Assembly: GCA_019916065.1 (NCBI GenBank) | Contig: CM034241.1 | Location: forward strand, 18,775,228 to 18,839,227 | From: Vitellaria paradoxa | Taxonomy: Eukaryota; Streptophyta; Magnoliopsida; Ericales; Sapotaceae | DNA length: 64,000 nucleotides | Reading direction: 5' to 3' | Part shown: one piece after another, positions 32,754 through 42,221 of the stretch | Layout of the letters: each line of letters starts with the position of its first letter | How positions within the stretch are numbered: the stretch's first letter is position 1 | Made by a program: the position numbers and the translations under genes | Notes under the pieces: model-generated | What the model saw: only the letters and a program-made list of their open reading frames with translations | What the model was told of the DNA's origin: nothing | Databases searched by the model: none

Positions 32754-33368
32754 ACTTTATTTTCCTATTTTTTTGCAAAGAACAGGTACTTCATCTATGG
32801 TCCAACTAACAATCAATGTAAACAATGGGAACTTAGTACCATAAGTAGAAAACGTAAGTGGGATGCCTTAACCCTTATATCCAGTGAGAGTAGCGAGTCT
32901 GAGAGTTCAGAGATTGACTGGGAATGGTGGCCTGAGGACTATTTCTTAGAAAGCAATTCACTACCTTTACCATATATATATCCACCACTGATGTTCATCA
33001 CACCTGATCAATTAGATGACCAATGGTGGGATGAAGTTGACCTTCAACTTCTCTTAGATATGGAATGGGCTGAGGTAATTATAGTTGATGAGTGGTTAGA
33101 TGCCCCCTCTTATGCCACAGACACCGACACCATAGAATCTGAAACAAGTTCTTTCTCTGAATACTTTGATATGCCACCCCTAGAAGACGTCCTTGAAAAT
33201 GAAAGTAGTAACATTGAGTCTAGGGAGGATGGTGATGTTTACAATGAACTGGACCAAGATGATAATTTTGCTACTTCATTGCAACTACTTTTTGAGTATC
33301 ACTCAACTTTTGATTCTATTGAAGACAACATGAGGTACTCCTTAACCTTACTTTATCTTTTATGTTAA
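32754..33368 (+). CDS. Acidic ORF downstream of the accessory gene in element B
   Basis: The frame is open from 32754; the first ATG is at 32991 (125 residues). Upstream of that ATG the frame still reads like protein: a basic KRKWD, then a serine/glutamate run (SSESSESESSE) and WEWWPEDY. Downstream come DDQWWDEVDLQLL, LDMEWAEVIIVDEWLDAP and ...PPLEDVLENES. A TTTTTTTGCAAAGAACAG acceptor-like stretch at about 32768-32786 suggests it may be a spliced exon following the accessory ORF. The W/D/E repeats look like a transactivation-type acidic region. I do not recognise the family. Confidence 0.5.
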   Translation, partial: TLFSYFFAKNRYFIYGPTNNQCKQWELSTISRKRKWDALTLISSESSESESSEIDWEWWPEDYFLESNSLPLPYIYPPLMFITPDQLDDQWWDEVDLQLLLDMEWAEVIIVDEWLDAPSYATDTDTIESETSSFSEYFDMPPLEDVLENESSNIESREDGDVYNELDQDDNFATSLQLLFEYHSTFDSIEDNMRYSLTLLYLLC

Positions 33369-35183
33369 TTTCATTTCGTTTATTCTTTTTATTATTACAT
33401 TTATGTTCATATTCTTCTCAATTTAGGTTGGGGGGTATATACATCATCCTTATCATGCTCATTGCACACCCTATGCAGCCACGTATGCTTCTTGTTTTTT
33501 CACATTGAGGACAATGTTGAGTGTAGGTTGGGGGGTAGAATTCGCATGATGATATGATACTTTTATGGTTTGGTTAATTATGAAATTAAGTGAGATGGTA
33601 AATAGTGAATTCTGTTCAAGCCTTAATAGGAAACATAATTCAAGTGGAGTGTGTGATAACTTTGTGCATTTTTGGACTATTATGGTGGAAAGTTTATGTG
33701 CTTAGGAGTAAAATTTATTTGATATTGGTTACTTGAGCATCTTTGGACTAGGTAGAGACTTACACCCTTTATGGTGAGCTTTTGAGCCTTATATTCTTTT
33801 CTTGAGGGGTTGCACATGCTTACATTTCTTTTGCTCTTCACCTTGGATTTCATTGGATCGATTGCATCACAAACACTTACATGAGTATCTATGTAGCACA
33901 TTATGAGTTGTTGTAAGTTTTGAAAATGATGCTAGGCTTTCTTTGTCATTTTGAGCTTTTTTATCCTTTCTTGATATGAAATTGCCCTAGGAACCAACTT
34001 GAAGCCCTTTTAATAAAGTGTGTGATAGATATATATATATTTTCTTTGGTTCCCATCTCATATATTGTCCCTTAACCTTGTTCACACACTTTTAAGCCTT
34101 ACCCTCACATGTTTTGGGTTATGAAAAGTGCCTCAATGTTAGTTATGTGAGTGGGGGTTGGGAATTGAAACTTTTGAGAGCATATTGAGAGAGAATAGTA
34201 GGTGGAGAATTTAGCTTATGTTTATTTCATTATTTCAAAAGAAAAAAAAAAGAAAAAAGAAAAAAAAAAGAAAAAAAAAATAAAAGAAAAGAAAAAGTCT
34301 ATCATTCATTTTTGCTTATGTAATTTTGGGACTTGTGCATTGTATTACAATTATTGAGAATGTCCCATGAGTAGTTTGTAAGTTAGTGAATAAGCTTCTT
34401 GTTATAGTTCTTCTTGGGGTTGGAAGGGAAATGGGTAGCTTGGGACTTGTGTGCACTTGAATATTTTTATCCTAAGACATGTGCTTTGATTTCCATATCT
34501 TCCATTGTTAACCATTACCCCTGGCCAAGTTACAACCAAAACAAAGACCTAGTGGATTCTAAGCAAGCAACTCTTGTATTGTGCATGTAGTGGCATTGTG
34601 TAGGTTATGTGATGTGATTTACATATGCATTGAAACATGGTTTGGAGCTGTCCACTTTGAGTTTCATTTTAATTCATTCATATATCATGGAGTTATGTGC
34701 AACTAGAAGAGCATTTTATGCTAATAGGAATGTGTGAACCCTTGAATGAGTGAATTTCTTTCTATGAGTGGAATCCTGTGAGCTTTTGAAGTCAAAACTT
34801 AGTTCCATTTATGCTCTTGAGACCTTGTTGAATGAATGAAACAATTTTGCACACATGCTTCTTCTACTTTAATAGTCTAAGCATTATGCTTAGCACTTGG
34901 AAATTACACATGATATTTGGGTTTTGTGACTTGTTGAGCTTGAACTTAATTCATCTTTGATCTTGATCACTTTTTGACACTTGAGACCATGCCATAGAAT
35001 TTTGTGGGTAGATTCACTGCAAACTCTCACGAGACCTTACTCGTCCACTAGGGGGAACCTAGGGGTTTAAAGGGCTTGCTACACGTAGCTAAGTGTAGCC
35101 GTGTTTCCAACGAAAAGAGAAATAGGATAGTAGTTGCATCTCATTTTAATAAAGAACATCATGCATTTCATTTTAATAAAAAG
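33369..35183 (+). other. Long 3' non-coding region of element B
   Basis: No reading frame is supported. It contains two internal TTGGGGGGTA tracts (33428-33437 and 33528-33537), the second preceded by the hairpin CATTG-AGGA-CAATG (33503-33516), and a purine tract at 34239-34306 (A and G only, apart from one T). It is homologous in reverse complement to 16760-18960 of element C. Confidence 0.75.
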
Positions 35184-35220
35184 CATTGCTAGGGACTAGC
35201 AATGTTCAAGTTGGGGGGTG
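35184..35220 (+). promoter_or_regulatory. Polypurine tract of B with upstream hairpin
   Basis: A perfect hairpin CATTGCTAG-GGA-CTAGCAATG (35184-35204), then TTCAAG, then TTGGGGGGTG against the 3' LTR. In A and C the same hairpin stands at the same distance. Confidence 0.9.
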
Positions 35221-36767
35221 TGATTACACTTGAAAAGTGTAATTACAAACTCCCTAACTCAACACTTATTCATGCATTTAAATAATTAAAGTTGAAGTTT
35301 TAGTGTTATAGTATTACTCATACTTTTATTGTTTTATTTGTAGGAAAAAAGGCAAGGATGTCGAAGTTTATAGCTATGGAGAGGGCCAAGAAGACGAAGA
35401 AAAAGTCATGGTTCGAACCTCATCTTCGATGGAAAAGACTAGCCCAAAGACCCAACCAAGAGAATGAAAGAGAGCAATGAAGGAAAAGCTGGACGGTCCC
35501 GACCCCCTCTCCAGACAGTCGGGACCATCCGTGATTTACAATTGCCGCGTGAAAGCTCCTCTTCTAGGGTTTTGTGGCATCTATATAAAGACCCATTGCA
35601 CGGCCAAGAGGGGAGGAAGCACCTTTTAATTTTGCACCTTCAATTAAGTGTTAGAATAGAATTTTGAGAGTTTTTAGATTAGGTTTTTAGCTTGCATGCG
35701 TGGATTCATGATTTTTGTTGGAGCTTTCATCGTCATCTTTGTAGTGATTCTTCACTTCATCTTTTACATTCACTTTACGTTGTAAGTTGCACTTTAATCT
35801 ACTTCGTTTTATTTCGTTTTGTTTCGTAATATCATGTTTTTCTTGTTTCAATTCTCTTTCCGTATGATTGAATGCTATTTAATTGTTTTTAAGATGCTTA
35901 AAGTAGTTTTAGCGTAAAACCCTAATCTTGATTCAACGAATCAAGAAAGGGTAGTTCACGAAAAGCCTTGGGGTGTTCGTAGTCCCTTCGCGTAGGTTAC
36001 GAAACCTTTCGCGTAGGTTACGAAACCTTTCGCGTAGGTTACGAAACCCTTCCCGTAGGTTGCGAAACTTTTCGCGAAGGGATTTACCTTTTACAAATCT
36101 ATTTTTTTTCTATTTCGAAAACATTCGAATACGAAAATCCTTAACCAAATCCGTGTGAGATCACTGGTATGGATTTTAGTAACCAATCTTCAAATACTTT
36201 CGAATAGTCTTAAAAATTAGATTTTTATTAATTTTTGGAGTTTAATTGAAAAACCCTAGGAAACAAAGGTCTTTAACCATATCCGCTTGAGATCACTGGT
36301 ACTGACCTTTGATTATAACATTTTTAAAACTTTTCAAATTAAACCCTGTTCTTCAAACAAACACACCCCAAGGCAAAGTAGTGAACTACCCGGACTTGAC
36401 GTTGGATCAAGATCTTTATTCCTATTGAATTAAAATCCAATTTAGTTTTAGTTATAATTGCTTTATTAATTTTATTTTAATTTTTCACTATCTAACTTAA
36501 GTCTCATTGAAATTCAGATTTTCTTATTTATTTTAATCTTAATTAATTGAAATCGAATTCATCTTTAATTTTGTTGAACTTTAGAACTTAGTAAACTTGA
36601 ATTTCCAAACTTGCTTTCCCTTAGTTTTTAGAATTCCTTTCACATCTTAGAAACTAAATAACATTAGGCTCCCTGTGAATTCGACCTCGGACTCACCCAG
36701 TTTTAAAACTACGACTGCCCTCTTGCACTTGAGAGGTAGAACCTGAAACACTTTTTAGGGTCGGTCA
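35221..36767 (+). mobile_element. 3' LTR of element B
   Basis: 1547 bp, TG...CA, nearly identical by eye to the 5' LTR but uninterrupted and with a single GGTCCCGACC hairpin (35495-35526). U5 hairpin at 36686-36700 (one arm base changed), 22-bp repeats at 35985-36083. The target duplicate CTTTC follows at 36768. Confidence 0.96.
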
Positions 36768-36772
36768 CTTTC

Positions 36773-37248
36773 TCCAAAGGGTCATCAAAATACTCTCTAT
36801 CAAAGTGATCTTGAGTGGTTGTTTGAATCAAATCAACTTCCTCTATCTCCTCATAATCACTCGGCTGTTTGGTCACCTTGAAGATGTTTTTCTCAATTGT
36901 CATGTTTCCAAAGGAGAACTTGATAACTCCGGTTCTACAATTGATCAAGGCATTTGAGGTGGCCAAAAATGGTCTTCCTAGGATAACAGGTACAGCTGGT
37001 TGGTTTCCTTGAATGGGCTGAGTGTCTAGCACTATAAAGTCCACCGGAAAGTAAAAATGATCCACTTGAATCAAGACATCCTCAACCACACCCCTAGGGA
37101 CTTTAACTGACCTATCAGCAAGTTGTAATGTCACCCTAGTAGGTCTAAGTTCTCCCAACCCCAGCTGTTTGTAAACAGTGAATGGTAAGAGGTTAACACT
37201 TGCACCTAAATCTAGCAAAGCTTGATCTACCCTTTGATTCCCAATTAA
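36773..37248 (-). pseudogene. Protease of element A, cut by insertion of B
   Basis: LLDLGASVNLLPFTVYKQLG with the catalytic aspartate, then VILGRPFLATSNALINC and NIFKVTKQ. It is truncated after DDPLEKV at 36773 by element B; the reading frame runs on by chance into the B LTR as far as 36709. An in-frame TGA at 37251-37249 separates it from the upstream segment. Confidence 0.9.
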
Positions 37249-37866
37249 TCAAGCTATGGTGGGGCAACCTGGATCTTTATATTTGGGAGGAGTTTTAAAT
37301 TGCAAAATGGAGCTCACTTGTTCAGTCAAAAATGCTCTTTCTTTTACATTCATTTTCCTCTTAACAGTACACAAATCTTTCAAAAATTTTCCATAGGATG
37401 GATTTTGTTTAATTGCATCAAGTAAGGGAATATTGATTCTGACTTGTTTGAATAATTCATAAATGTCAGAATTCAAATTCGCTTTCTTGGCTTTGTTCAA
37501 TCTTTGTGGAAATGGAAGTTTTGGAACAAATTCAGATTTGTCCAACTTGGTTTCATTCAAAATCTCTTTATTTTCAAAATCTTTTTCACTCTTTTCAAAC
37601 TGACTTTCCTCAGAAATTTTGTTCTTATTCTCAGAAATTTCCTCTTTATTTTCAGAATTTACCTGCTCTATTCTCTGGATTTTGATTTGCTGCTTACTGC
37701 TATTCGAATGTTGCTTGCTGGTCTTCGAATATTCCTTCGGCTGCATTAGAATTTTCTGCCCTTCTTGGCTCAGATTCTGCTTTTCCTCAAGTTTTCTGCT
37801 GTCCAACTTGCTGTCCCCAATTAGTCTTTCATTTTGCTTCAATTCCTGCTCTTCATGCTGAAACAT
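37249..37866 (-). pseudogene. Gag-protease linker of element A
   Basis: A Q/E/K/S-rich low-complexity segment, then LPFPQRLNKAKK, LFKQVRINIPLLDAIKQNPS, LCTVKRKMNVKERAFLTEQ and PPKYKDPGCPTIA, all shared with B and C. A frame change between 37866 and 37935 separates it from the gag tail. Two TTCGAA sites lie at 37693-37698 and 37728-37733. Confidence 0.85.
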
Positions 37867-37934
37867 GATTTCTTTCTCAGAAGTGCTAAATTGCTATTTC
37901 TGTTCACTTTTTGTTCTGCTGTCCAGTTTCTGTT

Positions 37935-38426
37935 TTAGCTGCATTTCTCTTCATTTTTCATTATTTCTTGCTCATTTTCTTCCTCAATTTCTTCAGCAGG
38001 TGGTTTGTAATCTGGCTTGACAATTTGCTTTCCACTTCTCAATGTTGAAACAGCTTGTACATGCTCCAGATTTTCATTTGCAGCAGATGAAGATGATTCA
38101 CTGAAATGAACTTGGCTTGTAGGATTTGGTCTTGGCTGAGATGGAAGCTTTCCTGATTCTCTGATGGTTAAATCTTGAGTTAGCTTTGACAATTGACTTC
38201 GGATATCTTCCATGGCCCTGTTTGTCTGCTCTTGAAACTTGGAATTCTGATTGTTGGTTCCAATCTTCCCTTGCATAAATTGTTGCAAAGTGTCTTCCAA
38301 AGATCTTTTGTGAGGTGGCTGATAAAAATTTGTGTTCTGCTGAGGTTGAAAAGGCTGAGAAGGAAATGGTTGGGGTTGCACAGGTTGTTGAGGTTGGTAT
38401 TGTTGGTCTGTGCCTCTGTTTTCCAA
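37935..38426 (-). pseudogene. Gag C-terminal region of element A
   Basis: A Q/P-rich segment with PPHKRSLEDTLQQFM, then MEDIRSQLSKLTQDL, GKLPSQPRPNP and VQAVSTLRSGK, collinear with the B gag tail. It is in another frame from the Gag N-terminal part; the shift lies near 38420. Confidence 0.85.
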
Positions 38427-39628
38427 GAAAGGTTTGGATGATTTCTGTAGCCAGGGTTGTAGTTATTCGAATATGGACTATGGCCTTGTGAATATGTGTT
38501 CATCCCCTGATTTTGATTGAAGGGTCTTGCAGCTTGTGTGGGATTTGCTTGACCATAAAGAACTTCCTTAAAAGCTGGAAGTGTTGGGTAATCATCAGTC
38601 CTGTGGTCTGCGGTTTCACATAGCACACACTTCACTTCACTCTCCTTCAATGTTTGCTTCTTTTGCTCCATCAATTCAATCTTTCTTGATAATGCAGCCA
38701 ACCTAGCTCCAACATCATCTGCCTCATTGAGATGGAACTTTCCTCTATCATTTAATCTGTGAGAAAATTCAGAAAAAGATGGGGAAACTACCTCCCATTG
38801 TTTAGTGTTTTCAGCTAAAGCATCAAAGAAATGTAAAGCCTCTTCAGCAGTTTTGTCATAGAATTCACCATTACACATGGTGGCAACCAACATTTTCAGA
38901 TTTGGAGTTAATGCATTATGGAAAAAATTAACAATTCTCCAAGATTCAAAACCATGATGTGGACATGCTTGCAACAATTCCTTGAATCTTTCCCATGCTT
39001 GAGCAAATGTTTCATTGGATTTACACACAAAATTCATTATTTGCTGTTGAAGAATTACAGTTCTATTTGCAGGGAAATACCTTTTCAAAAATTTTGTTTG
39101 CATGTCTCTCCAAGTACCTATTGATCTAGGCTCAAGTGAATTCAACCACATTTTTGCCTTGTCTTTCAATGAAAATGAAAATAATTTAAGCCTAACCATG
39201 TCCTCATTAACATTCCTATCAATGCAAGTTCCACAAACATCTTCAAATTCTTTCATATGCATGTAAGGATTTTCTGAGTCCATGCCATGAAAAGTTGGTA
39301 AAAGCTGAATTGTTCCAGGTTTAAAATGAAAATTGTGATGTCCATTTGGAAGAACAATGCAAGATGGAGTGGTTTGTCTAGCTGGATAAAGATATTCTCG
39401 GAGAGGTCTAAGGAAGTTTTGATCCATTTGGTCATTCTCTCCTTGAACACTTCCTTCCAGCAGAACAGGTGGTGGTGGATCCATATGTGCAACAGAAAAT
39501 TCAGATTGTAAATGTGATGCAGCAGATTTAATCAATTCAGCAAGAGAAGATGGAGAATGCAATTCAGATCTGTTTCCAACAAGTTTACCAGACCTTAAAA
39601 GCATAAACAGAAATTCAGACTGAAACAA
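38410..39628 (-). pseudogene. Gag N-terminal region of element A with a defective zinc knuckle
   Basis: It starts MFQSEFLFMLLRSGKLVGN; the true start may be the internal M of MLLRSGK, as in B. Capsid blocks: RQTTPSCIVLPNGHH, GTIQLLPTFHGMDSENPYMH, WLNSLEPRSIGTWRDMQ, CPHHGFESWRI and DKTAEEALHFFDALAEN. The knuckle reads CVLCETADHRTDDY, so its last cysteine is a tyrosine and zinc binding should be lost. After about 38420 the frame is wrong and the remaining residues to 38180 are artefact. Confidence 0.9.
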
Positions 39629-39958
39629 AACTCCAATCTAACCTCCTAACTTCACAATTTCATCTACTGATTCACAGAGAATTGCAACTACAGCTTACAG
39701 CAGAGAAATGCAGCAATATTCGAATATCAGATGAAATAGTTTCAAATCAGAAATTCAGGATTCAGATGCAAACAGTTCTAAAACTAAACTAACAACCAAG
39801 ACTATAAAAGAAATAGAAACAGAGATGGAACAAAGTTACCCAACAAGTTAAGCAGCTCTGTTGTTGAAAATAGTGGTGAGATGTACTGCCAGTTAATGCT
39901 CCAAAAGCTCAAAACACCATTGCTTCTCAAAGATCCCCGGCAACGGCGCCAAAAATTG
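39629..39958 (-). promoter_or_regulatory. Leader and primer binding site of element A
   Basis: The primer site lies at 39951-39934 (TGGCGCCGTTGCCGGGGA on the minus strand), matching tRNA-Asp. The leader carries the A-family palindrome ATATTCGAATAT at 39716-39727. No short upstream ORF is convincing. Confidence 0.9.
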
Positions 39959-41459
39959 TGCTTGTTCTTACTTAATTACCTCACTCCAAAATAAAAGCTC
40001 AGATGAAAATTCAGATTATCAATTCAAATTTTAAAAAAATGTTAAGTGAGGTAAATCAAGACAAGTTTTCCCCTAAGTGCAAGGTGTGGTTGAAGCACAA
40101 AATAACTGGTAAGTCCCAGGTCATTTCCACAGAAATCTAGGGAGTAATGAAGTGAATGACTCTAATGGAGATTAATTTGGCAAAACACAACTCACAAAAA
40201 ATGTGAACAGAAAATTAAAATCTGATTTGGTTGGTTGATGGTTTTGAACTAGTTTTCCAAAAGCAAAATGAATTTAAACTAAAAGATTAAGTGAAAAAAA
40301 GGTTGAGCAAGATAAGTTTAATACCAACCCGAATGAATTTCAACTGCCAAGAGTTTATAAATTACCAAATCAATTTGTGCTGATTTTTTGAAAAAATTAA
40401 TTTCAATTGAAACAAACCATGGATTAAACACTCAATGTGCATAACCTATTTTAAGGATAATAGGAGTTCTAATTCTAGCAACCCACATACAACAATGTCA
40501 TGAGAGTTCTAAGTTAAGCAACACCTATGAACTCATCAATAGGATATACAAATTTGGATTAATCGGGTCTTGAATCAATGAGTTCTAAGACACCCAGCTG
40601 TAAATTGACTTGATAATCATAAGAACTCAAAGTAAATCCATGAAGTTCGGCCACTTGAGATTCATTGGAAGGGCATTAACCTTGCCTTAGCCCAAGAAGA
40701 CTTAGCCGAGCATTTCAAAGAGAAGAAAAACAGAAATGAAAATCTGAATTGAAGACATTTCAAACTGAAAATGAAAATTTAATGGATTCAGAACTGAAAA
40801 TTTGATTACAGAAATTGAAATGAATTCAAAATGTAAATCTCAAAAAACTCCAATGCCGAATTGAAAATAAAATGTAAAACTATGAACTCTCAATAAATTT
40901 TCTCTCAAAACCTCTCTCTCCAAAACTGAATCTCTCCCCCCACCTCCTCTCTTTTCTTGCGTGTCTATCTCTCCTTTTCTTTTTTTTTTCTTCTCTCTCC
41001 TCTAACCGAATGTAGTCCTCATGATAGCTCCTTCTTTCTCCTATTTTTTTACTGATTTGCCCTCCATGGATTGCAGGTTACATCACATGGAGAAGTTGGG
41101 GTCACATGGAATTCGTTGCTGTGAAGAAGCTTATATTTGAATACAGTAAAACCATATTCGAATATGATCCTCTGCTGCAGAAATTTCCAGAATAGTGATT
41201 CTGATCTCTTTGCATTGATTTCAACTGAATTTTCTTCTTCTTCTGAAATAGCTTCAATCCTTTGATGTGCTGTGCAGCATGCTTTCTTCTCAACATCCTC
41301 AATGTAGCTTAATTTCTTGTTTTTGTGATGGAAATCAACACATATTCCACTTTGGAGATATGGAGATGGAATCTGCACAAAACATAGATTTTATATCTTT
41401 TTATGATATGTGCAGGTGTAATTTGAATATATAAATATGTAACAATTGATGTCCAATCA
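39959..41459 (-). mobile_element. 5' LTR of element A
   Basis: Partner of 5365-6863, very similar by eye. U5 hairpin CTGGTAAGTCCCAG at 40106-40119; TATTCGAATA at 41154-41165, with the second site mutated to ATTTGAATA near 41135-41143. Confidence 0.93.
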
Positions 41460-41464
41460 CCCAT

Positions 41465-42169
41465 ATAGGACTAAAACTTTCTTAACACTTCAAAAGTATA
41501 AAGATCAGATCTAGGGTTCTCCAGATTCTTTTATTCTTTTATTTTTGAAAACTTTCTAAAGCAAGCAATCTCGACTATATTTCACAGAAATTACTGCTGA
41601 CGTTCACGTGATTAAAAACTCTTTTTAATCTTTTGAAAACTTGTGGCCTCAATCATATTTTGACAAAATCACTAATGATGTTTGATTTTTTAAAACTTTT
41701 TTTATACTTTGAAATCATTGAAAAGAAATCTGGAGTAAATGTTTTAACGATGATGTCTTTTTATCACATTACCATAAGAATAAGGTATCCTCCCAGGTTT
41801 GTAGGTTGGATCAAGTCGTTTATTATTCATTTAAAATCTGGTTTTATTGCTTTACTTTAGTTTAAGTTATTTTGAACATTGCAACTTTCATACTTAGATT
41901 AGAATCATTTTAAACAATTGCTTTTAGGTTAAATTCATTATTATTCATTAAATTTGTTGTTCAGTAATGGTAATTTAAATCTCATCAAAACCAAAACTTG
42001 ATTTTACTTTCATTGCTTTAAAAAAAAGAACAATAGATTAGAATAACATAGCAACCTTAGGTTTCAATCTAGTTTCCCTGTGGATAGATCCTATTCTTAT
42101 CAGGTAAAACTACACTGCACACTCTTATACTTGGGGGTTTAGTTTAACTGCACATTTGCGAGGTGGTCA
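41465..42169 (+). mobile_element. Solo LTR F, right part
   Basis: Continues the LTR begun at 4148. It has the U5-like stretch (TTTCCCTGTGGATAGATCCT near 42070), CACTCTTATACTTGGGGG and an end GGTGGTCA at 42169. No primer site follows, and the flank CTTAG resembles ATTAG at 4143, so this is a solo LTR. Confidence 0.75.
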
Positions 42170-42174
42170 CTTAG

Positions 42175-42221
42175 TAAGAAAAATGTGCCAACAAGGATGT
42201 GAAATGAAGTTAACCTAATCA
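42175..42221 (-). mobile_element. LTR remnant H, right part (probable)
   Basis: A short stretch after the F flank ending TAACCTAATCA, where an LTR of this family would end. It is too short and diverged to prove. Confidence 0.35.

Larger units (their letters stand above)
14060..36767 (+). mobile_element. Element B: Athila-like Ty3/Gypsy retrotransposon, its 5' LTR split by element C
   Basis: A plus-strand element with LTRs 14060-14853 plus 23897-24698 (5') and 35221-36767 (3'), and a perfect CTTTC target duplication at 14055-14059 and 36768-36772. Internal order is primer site, gag, protease-RT, RNase H-integrase, spacer, accessory ORF, acidic ORF, long 3' region, polypurine tract. Without C it is about 13.7 kb. 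The LTRs are nearly identical by eye, apart from a 55-bp duplication in the 5' LTR, so insertion was recent. Gag-pol has one stop and two indels. It is inserted in the protease-RT junction of A. Confidence 0.96.
5365..41459 (-). mobile_element. Element A: Athila-like Ty3/Gypsy retrotransposon, split by element B
   Basis: Two LTRs of about 1.5 kb (5365-6863 and 39959-41459) bound a minus-strand element. From the right it reads 5' LTR, tRNA-Asp primer site, gag, protease, then element B (14060-36772), then RT, RNase H, integrase, an accessory ORF, polypurine tract and 3' LTR. Flanking pentamers CCTAT (5360-5364) and CCCAT (41460-41464) match at 4 of 5. Without the insertion, A would be about 13.4 kb. 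The LTRs are very similar by eye, so insertion was fairly recent, yet gag-pol carries several stops and frameshifts. Its target was solo LTR F. Confidence 0.93.

Noticed and set aside
36709..36772. Extension of the A protease frame into the B LTR
   Set aside because: Chance read-through across an insertion boundary, not a real fusion.
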